Of a stretch of 32,180 nucleotides of DNA, positions 1 through 6,893 are shown one piece after another. Position 1 is the first letter of the stretch; each line of letters starts with the position of its first letter. Position numbers and translations under genes: made by a program. The notes below the pieces were generated by a model. The model was not told the origin of the DNA, did not search any database, and saw only the letters and a list, made by a program, of their open reading frames with translations. The stretch is from the NCBI GenBank assembly GCA_018222825.1, contig JAAEZO010000015.1:1-32180 (forward strand), written 5' to 3'. The DNA is from Gammaproteobacteria bacterium. Its GTDB lineage: Bacteria; Pseudomonadota; Gammaproteobacteria; Enterobacterales; Aeromonadaceae.

Positions 1-56
1 GTGAGGTGTGAGGTGTGAGGTGTGAGGTGTGAGGTGTGAGGTGTGAGGTGTGAGGT
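1..56. repeat. Tandem heptamer array (GTGAGGT)x8
   Basis: Eight uninterrupted, identical copies of the 7-mer GTGAGGT run from the first base of the window to base 56, so the true array may extend further left. The unit length is not a multiple of three and every copy contains TGA, so all three forward frames are closed and the array is non-coding on this strand. It lies downstream of the porin gene, beyond the shared terminator. Perfect short arrays like this are prone to slipped-strand copy-number change. Confidence 0.97.
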
Positions 57-90
57 GCTAGTAAAATCGTTTCAGGATTTTTAAAACATT

Positions 91-118
91 AAAAAAGCCG
101 GCTTGCGCCGGCTTTTTT
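91..118. terminator. Bidirectional intrinsic terminator downstream of porin
   Basis: A perfect GCCGGC/GCCGGC stem with a 4-nt loop is flanked by six A on the left and six T on the right, so it can act as a Rho-independent terminator in both directions. On the minus strand it sits about 28 bases past the porin stop codon and is its obvious terminator. Confidence 0.93.
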
Positions 119-145
119 GTACTTCTTTATTTAACCTAGGCTAAT

Positions 146-1147
146 TTAGAAGTTATATTGAATACCAACGCCGTACAGGTCGTCTTGGTCGCCAATATCG
201 TTGATTAAGTATTCAGCATACAGCTTAGCCTTCGGTGTCAGGCTGTACTGAGCACCCAGAGTAATAGCATCAACCGTATCTACAGTGCTAGTAGAGCCAG
301 CGGCGTCGTACTCTTCATTGGAGTACTGAGCCAGTACAGTCCAAGCGTCAACTGTGTATTGCGCGTGCAGTTCATAGCCGTCGGTTTCATTTTTGCCACC
401 GATTGCATCTTTCTCCTGCGCGGTGTAGATAGCGGCAACATACAAACCATCAAGGGTATAGTTCACACCGGCAATCCAGTTATCCTGATCCGCACCGTTA
501 CCAAAGGCGATTTGCTCGTAAGCGGCACCGAAGCCCAGGCCCATCGGCAGGGTATAACCGGCAGAAACGGACCAACGGTCTTCTTCAGCCAAATTGCCGT
601 CTTGCTTGTCGGCATCGTTAAAAGAGTAACCTGCACGCAGATCAAGACCATTGGCGGCATAAGATACACGCGCCATGTCGTCAACCTTGTCAGTTGTTCC
701 CAGCGTATCACCGTATGCTGCGATACCACCGAATACGTTAAGCACGTCAGTGTAATCCAACAGCTGAGCATATGGGCTATTTACGCGGCCAAAAGTCAGG
801 TCTGTGGTGTCCATGAAACGGAAACCAGCCCAGGCGTAACGGGCATCGATATCGTCTGTCTGTGTATCATTCTCACCTTCAGCTGTTACTTGCCACTCCA
901 GCTTACCGATCAGATCCACGTCGTTGTTCAGCATGTACTTGACGTTAACACCCAGACGGGCCTCACCAACACCACCGAAATTTTCGGCTTTGTCGGTCTT
1001 TACTGTTTGATATTTTTGAGCACCCGCTTCGAACTGAACGCGGCCGTAGATATCAACCTGGGCGCCTTCGTCGGAGTATACAGTCACGGCGCTAGCAGAA
1101 GTTGCGAACAGCGCAGGAATAGTCAGTGCAAGAATCGTTTTTTTCAT
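146..1147 (-). CDS. Outer-membrane porin (Gram-negative general porin family)
   Basis: The product is a 333-aa secreted beta-barrel porin that would form a diffusion channel for small hydrophilic solutes in the outer membrane. It starts with a classic signal peptide (MKKTILALTIPALFATSASA), is followed by VDIYGRVQFEAGAQ, a typical first strand, and ends in YNF; a terminal phenylalanine is the usual BAM-recognition residue of porins. The acidic, glycine-rich barrel has many alternating aromatic strands and the length fits OmpC/OmpU-like porins. I chose the ATG at 1147 because the signal peptide begins there. A GTG 10 codons upstream (1177) has a better AAGGA ribosome site and would give a longer n-region, so the start is not fully settled. 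It is transcribed alone, divergently from dinG, and ends at a strong terminator. Ion or sugar selectivity cannot be read from sequence. Confidence 0.93.
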   Translation of the reverse strand: MKKTILALTIPALFATSASAVTVYSDEGAQVDIYGRVQFEAGAQKYQTVKTDKAENFGGVGEARLGVNVKYMLNNDVDLIGKLEWQVTAEGENDTQTDDIDARYAWAGFRFMDTTDLTFGRVNSPYAQLLDYTDVLNVFGGIAAYGDTLGTTDKVDDMARVSYAANGLDLRAGYSFNDADKQDGNLAEEDRWSVSAGYTLPMGLGFGAAYEQIAFGNGADQDNWIAGVNYTLDGLYVAAIYTAQEKDAIGGKNETDGYELHAQYTVDAWTVLAQYSNEEYDAAGSTSTVDTVDAITLGAQYSLTPKAKLYAEYLINDIGDQDDLYGVGIQYNF

Positions 1148-1278
1148 GATTTTTATATGCCTACTGTTATTAAACACTAAGTCCTTGTTTTTCCCTGTGT
1201 TAGCAACGTATCACGTTACTATGTGAGGCAGACTATCACCGCATTTTTGAGCTTGCAACAAAATCGCGGGAACTTTTT

Positions 1279-1313
1279 GTGACAGTTGTACTCGTCTGCC
1301 ATGCAACTGTGAC
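1279..1313. repeat. Imperfect inverted repeat between porin and dinG
   Basis: GTGACAGTTG at 1279-1288 and CAACTGTGAC at 1304-1313 form a 10-bp inverted repeat with 9 of 10 positions matching and a 15-nt spacer. It lies in the divergent promoter region, upstream of the extended -10 of dinG and about 130 bases upstream of the porin start. It could be a two-site operator for a regulator of the porin. The regulator is unknown. Confidence 0.5.
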
Positions 1314-1347
1314 TCAAGGCTCTTTTCTCTGCTTCACTGCTTGCAAC

Positions 1348-1358
1348 TGGTATAAAAT
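1348..1358 (+). promoter_or_regulatory. Candidate extended -10 promoter for dinG
   Basis: TGG followed directly by TATAAAAT matches the extended -10 pattern TGnTATAAT. The -35 region 17 bases upstream is poor, which extended -10 promoters tolerate. Transcription would start near 1363, giving a leader of about 40 nt to the ATG at 1405. No CTGT-N8-ACAG LexA box is visible here, unlike E. coli dinG, which is SOS-controlled. Confidence 0.45.
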
Positions 1359-1404
1359 CGACTGGCGGTTATAATTGCGGCGCCAATTCATCCAGCTCCC
1401 GCCT

Positions 1405-3522
1405 ATGTCACAGCCCAAGTTACAAGCTCAACCGATCGCTACGCCACCGACCAAACCAGCCGGTGATTACCAAACGCTGGTACGCGATAATTACCGCCGC
1501 CTAAGCCAGGCGCTGCCTGGTTTTATTCCCCGCCGGGAACAAAACTACCTGGTGGCTGAAATCGGCAAGGTATTGCTCGGCCGCTACGACCGGGCTCGGC
1601 GCATTCTGGTGGCCGAGGCCGGCACAGGCATCGGCAAGTCGCTGGCCTATCTGCAGGCCGGCATTCCATGGGCGCGAATGAATCAGAAAAAACTGGTGAT
1701 TTCTACCGCTACTCTGGCGCTGCAAGAGCAGTTGATAGACAAGGATCTGCCGCTGTTTCTGCCCCACTGCCAACCCGCGTTTCGTTTCGTACTGGCCAAG
1801 GGCCGGGCACGCTATTGCTGCACCCGACGGCTGGAAGCTCTGGCCCAGGGCGAGGCCCAAATCGGCATGTTTGAAACGGCGCAGGCACTGAGCCCGAGTC
1901 AACAACAACAACTGGCCGAGCTGTGGCAAGCCTTTATGGCGGGCAACTGGCCCGGCGACCGAGACAGCTGGCCGCAACCCATCGATAATGCCCTGTGGCA
2001 GCAACTGCTGGCAGAGCGGCATAGCTGTCAGCCGGCCCTTGGCCACCAACGGTGCCCCTTTCATCTGGCCCGGGCCGAGCTGGATCAGGCCGATGTGATT
2101 GTGGTCAACCATGCCCTGCTGCTGGCCGATCTGAGCATGGGCGGCGGCATAGTGCTGCCCGAGCCCGAGCAGTGCCTTTACATACTGGATGAAGCCCATC
2201 ATATCGCTCCGGTGGCCCGCGAGCAGGGTTCGGCACGGCTGGCCCTGCGCCAGAGCCGGCGCCAGCTTGAACAGTTCAACAAATGGCAGGGCGGCCTGAA
2301 CGAATTGCTGGGAGCAGACGGTCAATCGGCGCTGGGTCGTCTGCAACAGAGTCTGGCCCAGCTGATACCGGCGCTGAACGGCGTGTACCGCCAGTTGTCC
2401 GGTGCCCTGCAGCGCAAAGATCTTGAGCCCGATAACCAAGGCTGCCTGCGTTTCCCTCCCGGTGACTTGCCGGTCGGGCTGGATGAATTACTCGGGGTAT
2501 TGAAAGACGACGTTCAGGGATTTTGTCGCGCTCTCGGCCCCCTGCACAGTCAGCTGAGCGAACAGCTTAAACTCAAACCGAGCCAGGCCGCCACCATAGA
2601 GGCGGCACTGGCAACCCTGAGCCAGCAGCAGTCGCATGGCGAGCAGTTGCGCGACGGCGCCGAGCTGTTGCTGCGTGCCACCGGCCCCAAACAGACGCCT
2701 CCGGCCCGCTGGCTGGAGCTCGTTCAGCACGACAAGCAGGAACTGCTGTTGTGTGCCACGCCGCTGGCCGTGGGCCATTTGCTGGAGCAATGGTGCTGGT
2801 CGCGGGCCGCCGCCGTGGTGATGGTGTCGGCCACCCTCACCGCCCTCAACGACTTCGGCTATTTTCGGCGCGCCGTGGGACTGAGAGCCGATGACGGCAG
2901 CCACTATCTGCGGCTGAATTCGCCCTTCGATTACCAGAGTGCGCGGCTGATCATACCGCCACTGAGTTGCGAGCCGACCGATCCCGACTTCGACGCCCTG
3001 CTGGTGGAGCAAATCCCCCTGTGGCTGAAGGAGCAGGGCGCCAGCCTGGTGCTGTTCTCTTCTTACCGCCAGATGAACCAGGCTGCCGAGGCGCTGCGAA
3101 CCAGGGGGCTGTCGCTGCTGGTACAGGGCGAGGCCAGCCGTCAGGCCCTGTTGCAACTGCACAAGATGAAATGCGACGGCAAGCAGCCCAGCGTGCTGTT
3201 TGGTACCGGCAGCTTTGCCGAAGGGCTGGATTTACCCGGCCACTACCTGACCAATCTCATCATAACCAAGCTGCCCTTTGCAGTGCCCACCTCGCCGGTA
3301 GAAGAAGCCATGGCCGAGTGGATCAGCCTGTGTGGCGGTAATCCGTTCATGCAACTGGCCATGCCCGAAGCCTCGCGCAAACTGATCCAGGCCTGTGGTC
3401 GCCTGCTGCGCACCGAAACCGACAGCGGCCGTATCGTGCTGCTGGACAAACGACTGCTCAGCCGGCGTTATGGCCCGGCCCTGCTCGATGCGCTGCCCCC
3501 CTTTACCCGCGAGCTGGGTTAA
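1405..3522 (+). CDS. dinG: DinG-like ATP-dependent DNA helicase (XPD-type superfamily 2)
   Basis: The 705-aa product is a 5'-3' superfamily-2 helicase of the XPD/DinG family, which unwinds forked DNA, D-loops and R-loops. Length (E. coli DinG is 716 aa) and the opening 'YRRLSQALPGFIPRREQ' favour DinG over the shorter paralogue YoaA. Visible motifs are Walker A EAGTGIGKS (about 71-79), DEAH box (262-265) and motif VI QACGRLLR near the C-terminus. The Fe-S region is unusual: RYCC (C138, C139), C208 and C217 are present, but the third ligand of the usual SCxxxxCxxxxxCP motif is absent (here SCQPALGHQRCPF). C139 or C138 and H214 are possible substitutes. The ORF could begin at a TTG 10 codons upstream; I prefer the ATG although no strong ribosome site precedes it. 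It is monocistronic: yccT downstream has its own promoter. Confidence 0.9.
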   Translation: MSQPKLQAQPIATPPTKPAGDYQTLVRDNYRRLSQALPGFIPRREQNYLVAEIGKVLLGRYDRARRILVAEAGTGIGKSLAYLQAGIPWARMNQKKLVISTATLALQEQLIDKDLPLFLPHCQPAFRFVLAKGRARYCCTRRLEALAQGEAQIGMFETAQALSPSQQQQLAELWQAFMAGNWPGDRDSWPQPIDNALWQQLLAERHSCQPALGHQRCPFHLARAELDQADVIVVNHALLLADLSMGGGIVLPEPEQCLYILDEAHHIAPVAREQGSARLALRQSRRQLEQFNKWQGGLNELLGADGQSALGRLQQSLAQLIPALNGVYRQLSGALQRKDLEPDNQGCLRFPPGDLPVGLDELLGVLKDDVQGFCRALGPLHSQLSEQLKLKPSQAATIEAALATLSQQQSHGEQLRDGAELLLRATGPKQTPPARWLELVQHDKQELLLCATPLAVGHLLEQWCWSRAAAVVMVSATLTALNDFGYFRRAVGLRADDGSHYLRLNSPFDYQSARLIIPPLSCEPTDPDFDALLVEQIPLWLKEQGASLVLFSSYRQMNQAAEALRTRGLSLLVQGEASRQALLQLHKMKCDGKQPSVLFGTGSFAEGLDLPGHYLTNLIITKLPFAVPTSPVEEAMAEWISLCGGNPFMQLAMPEASRKLIQACGRLLRTETDSGRIVLLDKRLLSRRYGPALLDALPPFTRELG

Positions 3523-3569
3523 GGGCATATTGGCGTGCGCTTATCGGTTATTGCGCTGCCAAGCGTAAA

Positions 3570-3598
3570 TTGTCACAATCCTGCGGTTAACTTAAAGT
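3570..3598 (+). promoter_or_regulatory. Candidate sigma-70 promoter for yccT-like gene
   Basis: TTGTCA (5 of 6 to the -35 consensus) is separated by exactly 17 bases from TAAAGT (4 of 6 to the -10). Transcription from about 3605 would give a leader of about 85 nt before the ATG at 3691. It follows the dinG stop, after an imperfect stem (TTGGC/GCCAA, 3530-3562) that lacks a T-run. Confidence 0.5.
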
Positions 3599-3690
3599 AG
3601 GTTCAATTACTTAGCAGCTCATTCCGTGCAGAAAACGTGTATGAAAACTGTACATCAGGGATGGGAATACACATGGCTCAGGAGCCCCAG

Positions 3691-4323
3691 ATGAAAACAC
3701 GCTTTACCCTTGCCGCCCTCGCCCTTGCCGGCCTGTCGTTCGGTGCCAGCGCCGCCACCTTCGAGGCAGAGCAGCCCTACCAGATCCATCTGGTCAATGG
3801 CAACAAAACCGCCAACAGCATTACCAAGTCCGTTCACAAGGTAGATCTTGCTGAAGGCAAACAACAGGTTGCAGTTTCTTATACCAAAGACTTTTCAAAT
3901 CGCTCCGATCTGCGCGTACTCAATGGCGATCCTGTCATCATAACTCTTGATGTGCCTGCCGATGCCGAGCTCGTCCTCGACTATAAAGCGCCGATTAACT
4001 ATCAATTGGCACGCCAGTTTTTACGCGAGCAAGCGTCCGAGCTCTCCGTTGTAGACAAGAAAAGCGGTAATACCGTACCGTCCGAGCTCACCCTGATCCC
4101 GATGCCCGCTGGCCTGGATACCGCAGGCGGCATTCAGGAATATCTGGCAGAGCAAAACATGGCCTTTAGCGGCCGTACCGACGCAGCTGTAGCCGCCGCC
4201 CAGGCCAAGTTTGGCGATGCGGTAGTGGACGCCGACGCCCTGGGAATGCTCCAGCATTGGTGGAACGCCGCTGACAAAGACACCCAGCGCGCCTTCCAGA
4301 TCTGGGCCATTCAGCAGCAGTAA
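3691..4323 (+). CDS. YccT/DUF2057 family secreted protein
   Basis: The 210-aa product has a clear Sec signal peptide (MKTRFTLAALALAGLSFGASA) and a mature domain matching the DUF2057 (YccT) family. The C-terminal 'LQHWWNAADKDTQRAFQIWA' resembles the [20 protein letters not shown] segment of E. coli YccT as I remember it. YccT has been reported in enterobacteria as a periplasmic modulator of curli assembly (CsgI). No csg genes are visible here, so that role should not be transferred. The start at 3691 is chosen because the signal peptide begins there and CAGGAG lies 6-7 bases upstream; the 228-aa track ORF includes 18 spurious N-terminal codons. It is a single-gene unit with its own promoter and terminator. 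Confidence 0.87.
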   Translation: MKTRFTLAALALAGLSFGASAATFEAEQPYQIHLVNGNKTANSITKSVHKVDLAEGKQQVAVSYTKDFSNRSDLRVLNGDPVIITLDVPADAELVLDYKAPINYQLARQFLREQASELSVVDKKSGNTVPSELTLIPMPAGLDTAGGIQEYLAEQNMAFSGRTDAAVAAAQAKFGDAVVDADALGMLQHWWNAADKDTQRAFQIWAIQQQ

Positions 4324-4345
4324 TACCTGCCGTGCAGTACCCAAT

Positions 4346-4375
4346 AAAAATGCCGGGCACTGCCCGGCATTTTTG
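4346..4375. terminator. Intrinsic terminator after yccT-like gene
   Basis: ATGCCGGGCA and TGCCCGGCAT form a near-perfect GC-rich hairpin with A-run before and TTTTT after it. It lies 23 bases past the yccT stop. The symmetric A/T flanks make it potentially bidirectional. Confidence 0.92.
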
Positions 4376-4442
4376 TGTTTTCGCTACCTTGTCATTGCTG
4401 TGCAGTCAAAAATCTATAGACCCGATGCGATAACAACACAGT

Positions 4443-4503
4443 ACCCTGGACCCCAGCCTTCGCTGGTCAGCGCCAATTCGTCATTCCTGCGCAGGCAGGA
4501 ATC
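4443..4503. repeat. dRS3-like palindromic repeat pair
   Basis: CGTCATTCCTGC-GCAG-GCAGGAATCC (core ATTCCTGC 4483-4490, GCAGGAAT 4495-4502) is an 8-bp perfect palindrome of the ATTCC-N-GGAAT type that is dispersed in many proteobacteria and resembles neisserial dRS3. About 20 bases to the left, CTGGACCCCAGCCTTCGCTGG looks like a second, decayed and oppositely oriented half. The element abuts the 3' end of the DUF924 gene. It contains no ORF of its own. Confidence 0.7.
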
Positions 4504-4529
4504 CATGAAGCCGGACCCAAGCGTCAGAT

Positions 4530-5066
4530 TCAAAACCCCGACCCCGGCTGTTGCAGAAATGTCTGTTCTTCTGCCGTCGATGCCCGCCCCAGTATGGCGT
4601 TGCGATGAGGATAACGCCCGAAACGGGCGATAATCTCACGATGACGCAGCTCGAAGGCCAGGTTATCGGCGATGCCGTTTTTTTCGAACAGCGCCAGAGC
4701 AACATCGTGTACCTTGAGCGACTCGCTGTGCATCATCGGCATATACAAAAATACCCGTTGCTGGGCCGTTAACCCCCGCTCCGCCCCTGCAGTTATCGCC
4801 TCCTGAGCCAGCACCAGCGCCATGCCATCGGCGGCAAAGGCCTCGGGCCGGTCACGATACATATTGCGGGAAAACTGATCGAGTACGATGATCTCGGCTA
4901 ACCTCCCCTCTGCTCGAGTACGCCACTCAAACAGCTCTCCCAGGCAGGCCCGCCGGTGCAGGTCGCTAAAACGCCGGCGAATATCCTCATCCAGCGCTTT
5001 GCTCTTTTGCCACCACTGGGCCGGTGTCAGCTCTTCAAACCAGAATGTGAGTACCGATTGATACAT
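4530..5066 (-). CDS. DUF924 family protein
   Basis: The 178-aa soluble protein belongs to the DUF924 family (COG3803), a helical TPR-like fold of unknown biochemical function. The family signature is visible as VLDQFSRNMYRDRPEAFAAD around residues 60-80, and 'MPMMHSES' is also typical. The ATG at 5066 is chosen because AAGGAG lies 7-8 bases upstream; the ORF-track start seven codons earlier has no such site. The gene sits between the yjiH terminator (upstream, same strand) and the palindromic repeat, so it is likely transcribed alone. The final codons (QQPGSGF) run to the edge of the repeat region and may have been altered by it. Function unknown. Confidence 0.88.
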   Translation of the reverse strand: MYQSVLTFWFEELTPAQWWQKSKALDEDIRRRFSDLHRRACLGELFEWRTRAEGRLAEIIVLDQFSRNMYRDRPEAFAADGMALVLAQEAITAGAERGLTAQQRVFLYMPMMHSESLKVHDVALALFEKNGIADNLAFELRHREIIARFGRYPHRNAILGRASTAEEQTFLQQPGSGF

Positions 5067-5136
5067 GTTGGCTCCTTGACCTTGCACCTTTCGCTCACAA
5101 CCTTAGCAGAGCAAACTGGCGCCATGTCTGCAAATA

Positions 5137-5163
5137 CAAAAAAGCCCCGACTCAGCGGGGCTT
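5137..5163 (-). terminator. Intrinsic terminator of yjiH
   Basis: AAGCCCCG and CGGGGCTT pair around a 6-nt loop. Read on the minus strand the hairpin is followed by TTTTTTGTATTTG. It lies 23 bases beyond the yjiH stop codon and separates yjiH from the DUF924 gene. Confidence 0.9.
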
Positions 5164-5185
5164 GTTCAGACGGAAAGCGCAGTAA

Positions 5186-6553
5186 TCAGAATACCAGATG
5201 CGCGATCAGCGCGATCACCGGCAGGGTCACCAGGGTACGCAGCAGGAAGATGACGAACAGTTCCAGCACGTTCACCGGGATCTTGCTACCCAGCAACAGG
5301 GCGCCGACTTCCGACATATAGATAAGCTGGGTCACCGACAGGGCGGCAATCACGAAGCGGGTCAGGTCACTCTCGATGGACGTCGCCAGAATGGCCGGAA
5401 TGAACATGTCGGCAAAACCGACCACCATGGTCTCGGAGGCGGCAGCGGCTTCCGGGATCTGCAGCAGCTCCAGCAGCGGTACGAAAGGCATGCCCAGCCA
5501 GCTGAACAACGGCGTATTTTCGGCAATCACCAGCGCCAGAGTACCAAAAGCCATGACCACCGGCAGTACCCCAAACAGCATATCCAGCGCATTGTGAATG
5601 CCGGTACGTGCCACCTGACCCAGGCTCTCGACCTTATCGGCGCGGGCCAGTGCCAGGTGATAGCCATGACTGAGGCGAGAATAACCGACAGGTGTGGCCT
5701 CGTCATTGGCCGGGCGCGCTGCGCCGTTGATGAAAGTGTCTTTCTTCCAGCACAAGGGCGGCAGACGCGGTACTACGATGGCTGCCACTATGCCGGCCAC
5801 ACATACCGCCAAATAGAAGGGAATGAACATGTGTTCCAGCTTCACCTGGGCCAACACCACCAGGCTGAAGGTGATGGAAACCGCCGAGAAGGTGGTGCCG
5901 ATCACCGCCGCTTCACGCTGGGTGTAATGATGGCCTTCATACTGTTTGCTGGTCAGCAGAATACCCACGCTGCCATCGCCCAGCCAGGAGGCCATGCAGT
6001 CTACCGCCGAGCGGCCGGGCAAACGAAACACCGGACGCATGATGCCGGTCAGAAGAGTACCGACAAATTCCAGCAGGCCAAAGTTCAGCAACAACGGCAG
6101 CAGCAAACCGGCAAAAATAAACACCGCAAACAGCACCGGCATCAAGTCGTTCAGCACCAGGCCGCCGGTGTCGCCGCCATAAAGAATGTCAGAACCGGTC
6201 TGGGTATACACCATCACCACGAACACGGCGCCGACCAGTCGGCTGACCAACCACACCGGGCTCACATTGAACAGGGTATTCAAAAAAGAGCTGCGGGTGA
6301 CCCACGCCGGTTTGAACAGGGTGACGAACAAGGACACCAGCGCCGACAGGCTGACAATGGCGGTAACGATACTGGTCAGCGATCCAGCCAGCAGCGCCTG
6401 CAGGCTTTTGGCCAGCACCGCTATCATGATGGTCAAGTCGCCGTTATAGCTGACCGGGGTCATGAACAGCAGAATACCCAGCAACGAGGGTAATAAAAAC
6501 ATCAGCAGATTGCGTTTACCGACCGCGGCCTGCCCCTTCAAGGTCTTTTCCAT
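5186..6553 (-). CDS. yjiH: YjiH family integral membrane protein (Gate/nucleoside-recognition domain)
   Basis: The 455-aa product is an inner-membrane protein with roughly ten hydrophobic segments. It carries two Gate-type (nucleoside recognition) regions, one near residues 125-180 and one in the last 120 residues around 'ETMVVGFADMFIPAILA' and 'YMSEVGALLLGSKIPVNVLE'. Full-length YjiH relatives of this size are common; the transported substrate is not established. The ATG at 6553 is preceded by AAGGAAGGAG at good spacing, so the 33 extra codons in the ORF track (MVLFLFVVLD...) are leader sequence. It is a single-gene unit with a long AT-rich leader, a candidate promoter overlapping an FNR-like site, a small terminator-like hairpin in the leader, and a strong terminator. 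Confidence 0.85.
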   Translation of the reverse strand: MEKTLKGQAAVGKRNLLMFLLPSLLGILLFMTPVSYNGDLTIMIAVLAKSLQALLAGSLTSIVTAIVSLSALVSLFVTLFKPAWVTRSSFLNTLFNVSPVWLVSRLVGAVFVVMVYTQTGSDILYGGDTGGLVLNDLMPVLFAVFIFAGLLLPLLLNFGLLEFVGTLLTGIMRPVFRLPGRSAVDCMASWLGDGSVGILLTSKQYEGHHYTQREAAVIGTTFSAVSITFSLVVLAQVKLEHMFIPFYLAVCVAGIVAAIVVPRLPPLCWKKDTFINGAARPANDEATPVGYSRLSHGYHLALARADKVESLGQVARTGIHNALDMLFGVLPVVMAFGTLALVIAENTPLFSWLGMPFVPLLELLQIPEAAAASETMVVGFADMFIPAILATSIESDLTRFVIAALSVTQLIYMSEVGALLLGSKIPVNVLELFVIFLLRTLVTLPVIALIAHLVF

Positions 6554-6589
6554 GGTGACTCCTTCCTTATCGGGTTCATACCCAACTCG

Positions 6590-6624
6590 GCTAAAAAAAA
6601 GTAAAAACCGCTGTTTTATGCGGT
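6590..6624 (-). promoter_or_regulatory. Possible attenuator hairpin in yjiH leader
   Basis: On the minus strand ACCGC and GCGGT pair around an 8-nt loop and are followed by TTTTTACTTTTTTTTT. That is the layout of an intrinsic terminator, placed about 40-70 bases before the yjiH start codon. The stem is only five base pairs, so it may be weak. I see no leader peptide or known riboswitch fold. Confidence 0.4.
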
Positions 6625-6803
6625 CCAGCACAACAAAAAGGAATAAAACCAAGCCACAAGTGAATAAACTGTCAATGATGGATGGTCTTGCTGAATACTT
6701 ATTTTACAGCCAAATATATTTAATCAAAAGAAAAAATCAAAACATACCTCCAACCATAAAGGTTATGTTAGATTTTTGTTCCGTATTGTTAAAATCAGGC
6801 GGG

Positions 6804-6832
6804 AGTATAGGGACTTTTGATGATCATGAAAA
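6804..6832 (-). promoter_or_regulatory. Candidate yjiH promoter overlapping an FNR-like site
   Basis: On the minus strand TTTTCA (4 of 6) and TATACT (5 of 6) are separated by 17 bases. TTGATGATCATGAA at 6817-6830 matches the FNR pattern TTGAT-N4-ATCAA at 9 of 10 positions and overlaps the -35 and spacer. With transcription starting near 6797 the site centre is near -26, a position that would normally repress. Regulation by FNR is inference. Confidence 0.4.
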
Positions 6833-6855
6833 CCGACCCAGCGCACAAAAACAAA

Positions 6856-6876
6856 AAAGGCTGCCGCAGCAGCCTC
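6856..6876 (-). terminator. Intrinsic terminator of tpm
   Basis: AGGCTGC and GCAGCCT pair around CGCA. Read on the minus strand the hairpin is followed by TTTTTTGTTTTTG. It begins about 18 bases after the tpm stop. Confidence 0.92.
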
Positions 6877-6893
6877 AAAAACACATGAAAAAT

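Larger units (their letters stand above)
6554..6893. other. AT-rich intergenic region between yjiH and tpm (340 bp)
   Basis: No convincing gene lies here. The region is far more AT-rich than its surroundings. It holds, from right to left, the tpm terminator, an FNR-like site, a candidate minus-strand promoter, a leader of about 245 nt and a small terminator-like hairpin just ahead of yjiH. Both neighbours are on the minus strand. Confidence 0.7.

Noticed and set aside
1-56. Heptamer array as a CRISPR or VNTR-coded peptide
   Set aside because: Units are 7 nt without spacers, and every forward frame contains TGA.
4373-4633. 86-aa plus-strand ORF
   Set aside because: It crosses the palindromic repeat and the antisense of DUF924, with no ribosome site.
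5198-6493. 431-aa plus-strand ORF
   Set aside because: Antisense to yjiH; composition is extremely Gln/His/Arg-rich, typical of the complement of a hydrophobic membrane protein.
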